Part shown: positions 1-12,700 of the stretch, piece after piece
How positions within the stretch are numbered: the stretch's first letter is position 1
Layout: each line of letters opens with the position of its first letter
Notes under the pieces: model-generated
Databases searched by the model: none
Told to the model about the DNA's origin: nothing
The model's input: the letters and a program-made list of their open reading frames with translations, nothing else
Program-made: the position numbers and the translations under genes
Origin: Mycteria americana
Taxonomy: Eukaryota > Chordata > Aves > Ciconiiformes > Ciconiidae
Direction: 5' to 3'
Assembly: GCF_035582795.1 (NCBI RefSeq)
Contig: NC_134366.1
Coordinates: forward strand, 4,446,828-4,510,827
Length of the DNA stretch: 64,000 bases

Positions 1-3000
1 TGAGGAAAACCAACAAATTGAAGCATCATCACTGTTCTCAGTTTCTTGCATACGTGTCATTTTTTCTTTTTTTTTTTTTCTTTTTTTTTTTGTAATTGTG
101 GGATTACTTCCACTAAGGCTACAAGATTATTAGTTAACAACACCAGCCTCATTTTTGCTTCTTATGGGATGATCTGGAGGTTACATCTGCAATTGCATTT
201 GGTGTTGATTTACAAACACTGAAGTGTCAGTAATATTTAACCTATGCCCTGGCCTATAACAAAACCTCTGGGCTCTGGTGGCTATAGCCACCCCCACTCC
301 AAACCCAGTAACCCAGAAGCAAGCAAAATGTGAGCATGCTGATTAATTGCTTAGCTATCGGTGGTAGTGGGGTTGACTACAATGTCACCATTGGTGAGTA
401 TCACCAGCAGCAGGTCAGGATTTCTAGAAGAAATCATAAAATCATGTTTTCTGCTGATTCATCACTGCTTTCAGAAGCAGGAGTCTGGAGTACCTGAAGT
501 AGGTATCTGATCTATTATGGCAATTCTTCTGTCATGTGTAAAACCGGTACAGTACAACTTCCCTGTGGGCAGGGTATGGGCTTCCCCAGCCGTTGTAAAT
601 GAATACTACTCCCCTGATTTCAGTGCAGCTCTGCTGAATTATGGTGACTGAGGGTCTGGTTCAACAGGTGTAGATTTAAAAGACATGCAGCCTACTTTGA
701 GCAGCAGGCAGTCTGGCACACGTATTCAATGTTCAACGTACCACTTGGGAGAGCTCAGCTGCTTAGTCCCTCATTTATGTTCCACCTGCATCTGCTGCAT
801 GTGCTGCTTAAGTGGGCCTTGGGAGAAAGATAACCCTTCCTCCTCTGAAACTTTTCATAACTAATTATGTGTCTGTTTCCACCATTCCCAGCACCTCTGG
901 CATGAGGAGGGAGTTAAGTTAATCCATCTCTCCCAAGTGCTTGTTTCTCAAAGGCATTTCAAATCTCCTTTCATGGTTTTGATTTCATTTTGCGTTATGA
1001 CTGGCCATTGCTTTCAGGCCTTTTGCCAGAGGACTCAGTATAGATGGTAAGTTGTATAGCATCATGTCAAGTCGTCATGACTTTTAAACATCAAGCCTAA
1101 GAATATTCCAAATACAAAGTTTCTCAGCAGTTGTTACTGCTGTTAAGTCCAGAAATTCCAGAAAGAAGAGAAATTACTTCTTTCCTGTCCAGCTGAATCC
1201 ATCTTTATAAACTGAAATAGTGAGAGATTTATGTAGCAATCGTTTTGTTACTACTACTCAAAAAATTTGTTTGTTATGGAGGCCGAATGCAAAGTGAAAT
1301 GTATGTTAAAAGATAAAGCAACGAGCAGGGATCCTATTAATACCTGAAAATTTTCATTTCAGAATTGTGTTAGTATAGTTGAACAGTAAGAATTACTATT
1401 TTAAGAGTCACTCATGCTGATTTATAAAATGTATTTCGAATTACCCACTGGAGGAATGTAATGCATGGAAAAAGCCGTCTTGATTTTCTTTTCAAACAGT
1501 GTCCTTAATCCTTTTTCTGTTCTAATATTAGGATGTATGAACCATCTGTAGGGCCTCATAATTAAATGCAGTCTGTCTATGCTACTTTAAAAACCAAATG
1601 TAGGCAGAATTTTTAAAGTTTTTTAAAGATAAAGTTGTGTTCTATTTTTTTTTCCCCTAGGCAGATATTATTGCTAAAATGTAATAGTCTACATGACTTC
1701 CAGTAAAGTTTCTGTGGCGGCTAAAAGAAGTCCTGGTTGCACTGCTCACTGAAAACATTCTGAAGGCCAATAAATCAACTTCCTGAGACTGAAAAGGCAA
1801 TATAGCAGTGATGTTTTCATCTGTACTGTGTTTTCAAAGTCATTAGAGGTTTCGAATGGTCTACAGTCTTCCTCAGAAATGTCTCAGAAAGCCTTCAATC
1901 CATCATTTCAATTAAAATCACTACCCCCAGAGGCCCCCTGGCTTTGCCTTGAATAGCATAGCTTGCAAAGGAGCAAACTCTCTGCTCTATTCCATGTAAG
2001 ACTCTCTACGTCTTGAAGATCCCAATATCCCAAAGGAGGCTTTGGTGCAATATTCAGTTGTCTGAATACAGTTCAGTTGCTTTCTAGGCTCTACGGACTC
2101 TATTGACTCCGGGTTTAATTCAGTTACCTAAACATGGGTGTGTAGAATTATTTGAGACATCAAATAATGCATTTAAGACTTCTATATGGGGCTGGCAAAA
2201 TTAATGCAGAATCTACACAAGAGGGCTGAGATACCCTATAGCATCCCAAAAGGCACTCACCATTCCTGGGTGAGTGAGACATCCTCTAAATTTCCATGGA
2301 CTGCAAAAGTAGCTCAGATAACAAGGTCACATGTAGACACTGACATTGTAGTTTCTTTCTCAGAATTTAATTGCCTTTCCAGAGGCAATAATTTTGGGAT
2401 GTTCTAGCATATTAAGAACATCTTCACAATCACAGCAGATATGATGCAGGACTACAGGGGACATGAAACTTTCTGGAGTGGGAGATGGAGGCCAAAATAC
2501 ATGACAGCACCTAAATGACGCTAGGTATCTGTACTTAAGAAGATGAATCTAGACCCTATTCAACAACTGATATCTAGATATCCATTTAGCTGTTTAAATG
2601 TAGGTATCTTAATCTGCGAGGTAAATATCATTCCGTAAGCTCCAAAACAAGTCAGTAATTTTTTCTCATTTCTTCATCTGGTAAAATGGAAACAGTGCCT
2701 CTGTCTAAAGAGTGTGTAGCAACTCTGCATCCTCAGGCAATATGTTGATAAAATTTTGTAATCAGTCAGATTAAACTATGGCCAAGACTAACATTTTTCT
2801 AATTTCTGTAAATTCTTGGACTTCAGTATTTCTTATTTAAGTCCCAATGGACATAAAATTTCTGCTCCTATTTATTGCTTCTATTTTTATAATTATGCCA
2901 ACTGCATTCAGAAGGGAAGAGCTTACACCATGCTCTCTCAGTAGAGTGATTTGTATGACACTGTAATATCAAGGTTTCAAAGAAGACCAGGAGCCCATTC

Positions 3001-3674
3001 TATTAGTATCATCATCAAAGGAGAGTAGGCACACCCTCCTGAAGAGTAAGACTTTATTGTCACACTTAGGGCTAATTCCTCCGATAAAGAAAACTTCATT
3101 CTTGGTAGCTCCCAAGAATCAAAACAGGAATATTTTGCCAATAGGTAGTTCTGAACACCCAAAATAATTAACTAAAAAAAAAACCCCAACATGTATTTTT
3201 AAATAAATTTATTTATTATTTGTTTTACGGGGTCAGATTGCATGCATGTTCGGGGGACTCACTGTGAATATTCCCATAGCTGATGGATTCATTCAATTTT
3301 GGCCAGTTGACAGAGATGGAGATCCAATGACTGTGAAATCCATTTAAGTTTTGTGAAAAACATAGGTGTAAAGGAGAGGTGATATAAAATTCCACATTGG
3401 AGAAGAGGTGCTACATGAGCTTGGCTATTATGATACACTGAAGAATCCATACGAGTATGCATATCCAGATGCATATACAAATTGATAAATGTACGAGATC
3501 ACAGCCTCTTTCTGCCATTTACCTGTCCTTTCTGCAGAAAAATCTTCAGGTGGAGTTTTCACGTTCTTAAAGCTCAAAGTATCGGCCACAAGGTACAAAC
3601 TGGAAGGAAAACTGTCTCTTGTCATTCTGATAATCACAGAACTTCTTGGTTTGTTTTGTCTTTCTCTCACCGAG
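1..3674 (+). other. GHRHR 5' flank or intron 1, no exon found
   Basis: I see no convincing coding exon here. A T-rich run sits at about 60-91. Short frames such as 2186-2407 have no recognisable protein features. The GHRHR exon carrying the start codon and signal peptide should lie here or upstream of the window, but no ATG-hydrophobic-donor combination in the right phase convinced me. Confidence 0.5.
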
Positions 3675-3774
3675 GTTGCGGGAATCCATCCAGAATGCAA
3701 GATATTCCAGCAGGTGGTCAAAGAGGAGTCTCTCTGCTTAGAAAAGAATGAATCTGTTTCACCTGATCTTAAAG
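3675..3774 (+). CDS. GHRHR: GHRHR exon 2: start of the extracellular domain
   Basis: The acceptor is a pyrimidine-rich run ending CACCGAG and the donor is AAAG|gtaatg. The 100 nt exon encodes VAGIHPEC, then an ESLC motif and a NES sequon for N-glycosylation. HPEC and the second cysteine 15 residues later match the N-terminal helix of GHRHR. It ends in phase 1, completed by exon 3 to a glycine. Confidence 0.85.
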
Positions 3775-6700
3775 GTAATGGTCCTGATTGTCAAGCTCTG
3801 ATATGAATATCCCTTGTATATGATTTCAGGGGCACAATGTCAAGATACCATTTGTTCTCCTGAGTCAAGATGCGATTCTTATTTTACTTGGTTTCTTAAT
3901 AGTTTGAAGTGCTTCTTCTATAGCCTGGGACTTCACCTCATCTCATTTTAGACGTCTTTAAAAGCTCAATGTCTAAGTCAGGACTTGTCTTCTTAGAATC
4001 CCTTAAAGTAAATGGAGGAAGATGGGTGTCCCTAGAACATGTTTCATTGCCTCTGGTTTAGATGCTTATTTTAGGATGAGGTGAATCGTTCTCTGGAGTC
4101 GTAATTCTCTTTATCAACTACAGAATGAGACTAAGACGATTAGTTCAGACCCTGACAAGTTTAGATGCTTAGTTAGGGCAGGAGTACCCTACTTGGAATG
4201 TCTTACATTCCTAAAGTATTTGGTGTGTGGAAGATCCTTTACTTATATCCAAAACTGTAAAGAAGCTTCCACAGAAGACACTGAAAAGCATGCTGAAATT
4301 ATATTATGTTGGGAATCATTCCAATCTGGCAAAAATGTTCTTTGCGAAAAAATGAAAGAAAAAAACCATCCCAACTTCTTCAAAATATTCTATTTCTACA
4401 TTTTTGGAGGTTCTTTGTTTCTTTGTTTGTTGAAAAAGATTTATTGTGGTGGTGTTTTGAAATCTATTACATGCTCAAATATAAATTTTGAAAATTAAAA
4501 TGAACATTTCAGAAAGCCTGTAAAATATTTTTAAAATGCTGTATAAGGGATTCTCTTAGCTGGGGTTTTGGCATTGTGGAGACATGTTTTGAATTGATTC
4601 AAAGTGAAATTTCAAAATGTTCAAACTCTTTCAAAAGTTCAGTCATATTTTTTCTGGCCAACTTTGCTTAGAAAAGTATGAATCCACCTCAGTGAGATTT
4701 TGCAGTTGGCATGAATTATCACATGTTCATTTTCTACAGAGGAGTTATGAGACAAAGATGCCTCATGCACTTGGTATGAATAGAAGTATTGCAACCACCT
4801 GGAAGTCTGCCTTTAGCAGCCTACCAAAATTTAGAGACTAAGCCCCAGGATATTTCCTTTATTTTTTTATTTATTTTTCTGCAGCCTTTCCAATCACTCT
4901 AATGACTGATAACCCTCTTGTACTTGCTTACTCTATTTTACTGCTATTTCCCCCCACCCTTTAATCAAGTCCAGAATACCTCCTGGACACATTTTGCACT
5001 TGGAACACCCAGTAACCCACCCAAAAAAGTTCTGGCAAAAATCAGGCATTTTTTATAATGATTTATTACATGCACTACAGTATGACATTCCAAGTATTTT
5101 TCTCTTTACCAGAGAAATATTTACATGATTTGGGAATCCTCTTTGTAGCAAAGGCTACTCAAAGAAATAAAAACCGCTCAAACTTCTGTTAAACTATTTA
5201 AAAATCTTGAACCTTGTCAACTCTGATGTTCTCAAAGCTCCCCTTTCCACCTTTTATTCCCTAGAGACAGAAAAACTTTAATGAAAATCTGTTCTGGTAT
5301 GTACAGCCTTTCTCAATACAGTTTAAAAGGAAACATTAGATCTGGAAAAACTATTAATCCCCAATATTTTATCTGGATATTTTAAAACTAGACTAAGACT
5401 GATAAAAGTCCCTGGCTTGCATTTCAGTTTTCAGGAACTGACGAGACAAACTGAAGGATCACAATTTGTACAATTACTTCTTAGCACTCACAGAGAATCC
5501 AAGCTGGAATTAGTCTATGTTGCAGACTTTTTAGTCTAAATTGGTTCCACTTTATTCTTGTTGTACAAAGCGGTGTCTAATGAGTGTCATCAGTAGAGTC
5601 CAGGGTGCAATTCCTCTCATCTTGAAGTGGATGTGTAAAATAGGTCAATTGAATCAAGCTCCAAAAACGTTTATTTTTCCTCATTCTCTAAAAAAGAAAG
5701 AGCCCTGGGTTACTGAAGAAGACTTAAATATCGATGATGTCAACATTACTTGATACAATTCCTACTGCATTTGTCTTGACGGAGTCTCAGGTGACTTGCA
5801 CAGTCATTAGTCTCTTGAAAACCTTGGTGTGTAAAATGCTCTTGCTGCCTCTGCACTTAGCAGTTTCTCTGATATAAACTGTAGAAGTCACTGGAAATGA
5901 AGCAGACTTAAAACATACAGGTTCCACTCCTACATAAGGCCATCTGATTCTGTTTTTTAACCCCACATTGTCAAATATGATGGATCTGTAGACTCAGATC
6001 CTCAAAGGTACTATAGTCCCTCTAAGAAGGACCCTTTAAGTCCCTAAGTCTAAATGTGTGGGCCACTGCATGTCTAAGTGGGACTCATATTACCTGACTT
6101 CATTCATTTGAAAATTAGCAGCCTAGTGTAGGCTATAATCACCAGAGAGACCTAGGTATTTGCAGCAAGTGATTCATCCTGTCCTCAGAAAGGAGCTGCC
6201 AATATATGGGATGAATCATGTGCTGGAAGTCCCTGTCTCTTTCTACTGATTACAGAGGGAATGTAGCTAAGATTAGCTAACATATTTTAGACAATTAAAA
6301 TTAGAGATAATGAATCAGAGCTTTTATTTTCCCATCTGGCAAATTTGGGATACCAGGACTTTCATCCTCTCAAGGGTGATGTGAAGATAATGCCGCAGGA
6401 GAACCTCAGGACTATCCTTTCGGAAGCCAGAGAGTAACTTTGCTTAGCTACAGGCAAGTAATATTGCTTCCACATTTCAGCTCTTGACAATTTTAGATTT
6501 GCCTTGTCATCAGTCACAGAGGAAACAGAAAAGAATCAGTGAAAGAAATAACACCTCCCAAATGAAACTCATGCACTGCTTTATAGCCACTTTACGACTA
6601 TCTAGAGATTAGTTTCGGTTACAGTGTGGTGCTTTTTTATTGGTTCAGGCACCTTTACACGCTGATAATTTTTGTGTGCTGCACCCACACGTACTTGCCA

Positions 6701-9700
6701 ACAGACACTGCATGACCACAGCTTGAGTCTCAATGTGATGCATCTGTGACAAAGCTGTGATTAACTATAACTTCTGAAACCCCTTTTCATCGGACTCATA
6801 GCTGGTAGCGTGCTCTGTGTCATCACCTAGCAACCTCCGGTTTAGGGAATCTCGTGAATGCCAACCAGTCAGACCTACTCCTGATGATGATTATTGTATA
6901 TGATGCCGAGAGATGTTGTTCTAGTTTGGGATGACTCTAATGCCTGTTGAAGTCCATTGTAAAAATGCCATTGATTGCCTAAGACCAGGACTTCAGCCCT
7001 TATTTCCTTTAAGTCAGGTGAAATTGGTAGACTTTAAGCATGGAATCAAGAGACTAAGGCTCTTGAGTCTGATGTTTTTCAGTTAGACTCTGAAACCAGT
7101 AATGAGAAATCTCAAGTGTTAGTAATTATTCCATATTTTGATTTTGGTGACTTTAGTTTTAACAATAAAGAGAGCTCCAGTTGATTTGACTTTCAGATTG
7201 TGTCTGCTTGAATTTTAGGTACATTCTCTCATGAGATAAGGTGGGGGAAGGTCCAGATGGAATGTCAAGTGCATATGTGAGTGACAACATATTCAAGGAG
7301 AAGAGGAAAACAATACAATCCTTCACTTGCAGAGCTACATGTCCCGCTATGGCTCTTCTTCATGCATCTGAATTAGTGGGAAAGCCACAGACAATCTCAT
7401 TATGGAAGATCAACTGTGTGATGTTCTGTGTGTGTTTCTTTATTTAAAGGCACTTTTTTTTTTCAGGATGCACCAGAGATTGGGATGGCCTAACCTGCTG
7501 GCCCAGAGCCACTTTTGGGGAAGTGGTTAAAGTTCCCTGTCCAAGATTTTTTGAAGAAATCACCAATATCCACGGCAAGACTTTTTTCTTATTCTTTTTA
7601 TCCCTAGATATTTTGAAAATAAATTCTAATAATTAAAAATTGAGTAATTTGCTTATTTTCCTGATTCACGTTGCTATTTTATGTCAGCTGACATAGAACA
7701 ATTATCCAGATACACATCTTGGCTTATGGTCAATATTTGGCGCTCTTCTGTTTTATGTTACTCTATAGTAATTGTCTAGTCTCTTTGGTGGTCTAAAAAA
7801 TATGGGTAATTGCACTACATTGCTAAGGTTATAACGGAATATAAGTATGTCATAGAATCACTGATTTATAAAGTCATAGAACAATTAATGTTAGAAAGGT
7901 CATCTAGTCCAATCCTCCAGTCAGAGCAGGACCAAGTTCAAAAATTGTATCTAAATTCAAAGCTAGATCAGGTGTCCCAGGACGTTGTCCACAAGCGCAA
8001 ATTATGTTGTAAATGCAGGATAGACTGCATAATTTGATTTCCTCTGTGTAAAAATTGAATTTGAAGAATGAATTTCCTATATGAAATGTAGAAGTTCCAC
8101 TGTATCTTGAAATGAATGGGAACATCTGTCTCAACTTTTGAAATTTTATATATATATATATATAATATTATGACTCTATACCTAATCTTGCTGAGCTTGA
8201 CTAGACTTGTAAGTGTCTAAGTTAAGAATCAAACTAGGAATAAAAATTAAGTCAAAACTTAAAGAACACCCCGCTATATAATTCATTCTCTGATATATTT
8301 TACCATTAAAGGCTTCCTTCAGAGGAACTGTACACAGGAGGCATATTGGTCAGAACCATTCCCACCATACACCATTGCCTGTGGATTCGATGAAGGTTCC
8401 AGTAAAGGGCCTGAGGATCAGGTGAGTTTTTTATTTCCTGCTTGTGGACACCTCCAGAGCACCCTCTTTTGGGTGTGCTGAGTAGCTGGATGCTCCCACA
8501 CATATGAGTCTTGTCAGAATCCAGTAATTACCCATCTTCAGTGCCAAGCTCAAACTTTTTAGGTATATTTAGAGACTGTTTAATGAATTAGGCTTAATAT
8601 AAAACAACGAAGTAGCAGGTAGCACTTTTCTCTCTATCCAATTGTCTCCTTTTGGTGTTATTCAGTAGACCCACGGTTAGTTCACTTGTCCTGCCTAACA
8701 AAGACTTTGGTTCTCTGAGAGAGGTCATTTGAATCCACATCATGCACTCATCTCCTGGGGAAGCCCTATCAACCAGTCTGTGGGGAATTTTTCAGGGAAA
8801 ATTCCTTTGGTTCCCTCCTGTTGCTTTTTTTTCCAGATTTTCTTCGAGTCAGAGAAAAAAATTCCATAACTTCATAGCATGGTGGTCAATGCACATCTCT
8901 AGGAGGGAACTCTTGGATGCCATTGGGTATTTTCACACTTTATCTTAGGTGTTCAGTGGAGTAGGAAATGAAGCTCTCTTTTTCCTATCTGAAGAGCATC
9001 ATTAGGTGCTCAATTAGGCTCCAGGGGTGTTTCTTTTTCACCCACATCTTCATATGATTTAAATTTCCATGTTCCTCATCATTGACTTGGCCCCAGGATA
9101 GGAATGCCTCATACTGCATTGGTGGTGTTAGTGCCTCAGTGGTGAGCTTTGCCTCACAGCTGAAGGTTTTTGATTAAGAGAGATGTGCTCGCTGCTTCTG
9201 CCTCGAGTTCTGACCTTTGCTAAATGGGACAGTTCCAGCATGAAAGAACAAGGGTGTCTCCATCCCATCATCTCCTGTCTGTATGGGGCAAGGCTCACGC
9301 ATCTTGTACAAATGCACTAGCTCCTAGGGTACATCACTGCCTCCTCCTTCTATTGTGGTATTTTCACAGAAGCAATAGACTGCCTTCAATCTATGAAAGA
9401 AAAGGCTAATTCATATAATTCCTTGTGAGTGTTTTTGGTTCTCCAGGCATGAAAGCTCAAACACAGCAGTACTAATTCAGGTAACTGAATCTTTAGGAAG
9501 TGTAGACACAATTGGCATCAACTATTTAGCTCCATGAACTTAGAAACTCAAGCACAGCTGTAATAGGCAGTACAGATATCTGGACCTCAATTCCCCACCT
9601 GTAAACTGAGAATATTTGTACTTATTTACCCTGTGGGGAAGCTAGAAAGAGAAATGCTTAAAAAACTTCTGGAAAGTTGCTGGAAACCATGCGAACAGTT

Positions 9701-12700
9701 CAGAAGGGGTGTGGGACTGGTAAGGTGCCATGTATTCTGGTGCACAGTTCTCCAGCCATGGGGCCAGCTGCCATGGCATGGCTCTCACCCACAAGCTGAA
9801 CTCCTTTACTCTCCAGACCAGGATGGCTTTCTCCAAGCAGTCCCTGGCTTGTGCTAAGCCAGGCATAGTCTGTAGCTGGACTAGGCTGAAATCAAGCGAA
9901 GGACTATATTTACGTTTTAACGTTATGGAAGATTTCAGGGCAGAGCTCATGTCTGTGCTGTGGCTGGGTTTAGTTTGTTATTCCAGACAAACCCACAAAG
10001 TCGATAAAAGGAAGATAAGATCGGTGAGCTCTACTGCATTGTAAACATAGGGAAGTAGGTGAGAAGAATCCCACTTATATTCTAAGAGAACCACTTGTTT
10101 GTATTTTGTATCTGCAGTGAGGACTTATGATGTCTTCTGCATATAGTGTTGGGTTTTTAGCTACCCTGCAAAACCAGATAAAATTCATCAAAATACTTCA
10201 TTGTTCAATTGAAGAACCTATTTGCTAATTTTCACCTGTGTTTTGAAAATACTGTATAACAGATTAGGACTATTTCAGAAACACCAGGATGATTTCTAGG
10301 TTGTCAGGGTTGCATGATTTATTTATGGATCTACTTAAAATTGCTAATCAGTTGTCTCACCCTAGAATTGCTGCCTTTTGGATAAACAGAGTTTGGATCA
10401 ATTAGAGAACAAAGTGTCCATTGCATTTGCAAGGAGGAAATTTGCCTGGATTCAGATAATTTAGTTTCTTGGGATTTTGAATAATTAGGTGATCTTGTAG
10501 TGAATCAGAATAAAATTTGCATAGCTAAAGCGACATAAATATGCTTCATTTTTCTTGGGACATAGGATATTTGAATGTAAAACAAACAAACAAATGAACT
10601 ATAAAGAATTTATAATGTTACAGTATGCAGCTACTGAATGAACTGCTTGTCCAAAGAATTAAAGACTGCCAGGTTATTTTCTTGGCTGTAACTTTCCTAC
10701 CTCCGCAGTGTGATGTGACTGTTTCCCAGTGTTTTGGTTTCCTCACCTGCAAAATGCAAGTTTTATTTTTCTTTTAATTATAGCTGTTTATGAAAATTAA
10801 CACTTATCAAATCAGTGGGAAATGTCCTGTGGGCTAAACAGAGTAGAATCTGGCCCGAGTCTAAAGCGACAGATTCACAAATCACCCATCAGCAAGCTTC
10901 AGTGCCCTAGAGTCTTTAGGTACCTATAGGAGAAAATGTAGTTCCTTAAGAAAAGTAACATTTTCCTATTGAACATGCTCAAAGGGGTCACTATTTCACA
11001 TGAGCCTGTGGGCTGTGGAACCTGTCCATTGTGTAAGGTTATGTAGGATTCAAAAGAAAAAAGGTGTTTTAACGATGGAAGGCAAAACCTGAATCAGATC
11101 TTAAGCATGCAAAGCAGCACATAGGTGATGGGACTGACTAGTAAGGGAAAATGTATCTTAGTGAAATAAGCAAACCAGCATGCATGCTGCATAACCACCA
11201 GCACTGGTCTGTGTTCTCTTTTTCTCATAGAAATCATATTATTCTGCATTTTGGCGTGTCTACACTGCTGGCTATGCAGCATCAGTGACTTCACTCATTA
11301 CAGCTCTAATTGTCTTTGCTGCCTTCAGGTAAAAATATATGGTCTCTTTTTCAGGATTTCTTAATATAGCCTCATCCTAATTCCTCTCAAACCCTCTGTG
11401 TTTTTGTTTTGTGGGGTTTTTTTATTATTATTTTCAAATCCTTCTCAGACATAACACCGTTGATGGCAATAGGTCCTTCTCTATTCATGTTGTGGCATTT
11501 CCCTGCAGATGTTAAAACAATAAAGCTGGCTGGGCAGTCTATCTTAGTCTCTTTAATGACACCATACAGTGGAAATGCTCCAGCCTGTTATCGCTATTAA
11601 CATAAGATAACTATTCCTCCAGTGCATAGCAGGACATACTCTGCAGAAACTGAATGTCTCGTGTCCCTGGACCAGTAATAAATCTAAACTGTCCATTCCC
11701 CCTGTGAAAGACCGTTGCTTCCATAACTGGGAGCTATAGAAAGAGATTTAAAGAAATTTAAATGTCACATTTGATGATGTTGGATATTAGGAAATGGATC
11801 CTGGTTTTGATTGGTTCCAATGCACTTGGACAAAAGCCTTGAGCTCACTCTGCACACAGGAGCGCAGAGCAGAGAAGCAGCTTCCTAACGAGAGGATTTG
11901 CAGTCTCAAAGGTCATATCACTTAGAGAGAGACCCAGGACCAAGAGGCTGATCTGTGCAAACCTTGAAGGAGATTCCATCAGCTCAAGGTCAAACTGTGG
12001 ACAGGGCAGTCTACGGAAATGCAGTCTAGGGTAAGGCAGCTACTTCTCTGGCAGCCATCCCACAACCTGCAACTGCCACCTACTCAATACTCTGTTTTCC
12101 TCTGGCCAGAAAGGGGCTGAAGAGCCTGTTGCAAGCTTGTTCAACAAAAAATGCTATTTAGAATAATTAAAAGGCATTATTGCAATACAGCCCAAGAGTC
12201 CCAGAGTTACTCTCTGCCTCTGGCACCTCCTTTAAATGTGTGGTGATTCAAGGACAATTATACTAGCACTTTTATTAGCTCAAACAGATAGTAACTGCTC
12301 TGCTCCCTTGTATCTAGCTCCCTCTTAAACAGTGACAGATCATTTATTTGCTTTGGAAAGTGTCTAAAGGCACCCTCTATTCCTGTCTGAGTTTTGACGA
12401 GACCATGATAAATTTCTCTTGAAGAAGAATTTTTGTTTTCTCTTTCCATGTCAGAAAATTCCACTGTACACGGAATTACATCCATATGCACCTGTTTGTC
12501 TCCTTTATCCTGAGAGCAATTGCTGTTTTCACCAAAGATGCGGTTTTGTTTGCAGATGAAACTATGGACCACTGCCTAATGTCAACGGTACTAAACTTCA
12601 CCTCTCTCTAATCCTTGATTTAATGTTTAATTCTTGGCTTGAAGAGAACATGGAGATTTCTTAATCCTATTTCTCTTTAGCTTGCTAGAACTGAAATCTT

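Noticed and set aside
974..1046. ATG with MVLISFCVMTG and a gtaagt donor as GHRHR exon 1
   Set aside because: The donor phase (2) does not fit exon 2 in the required frame and the hydrophobic stretch is too short.
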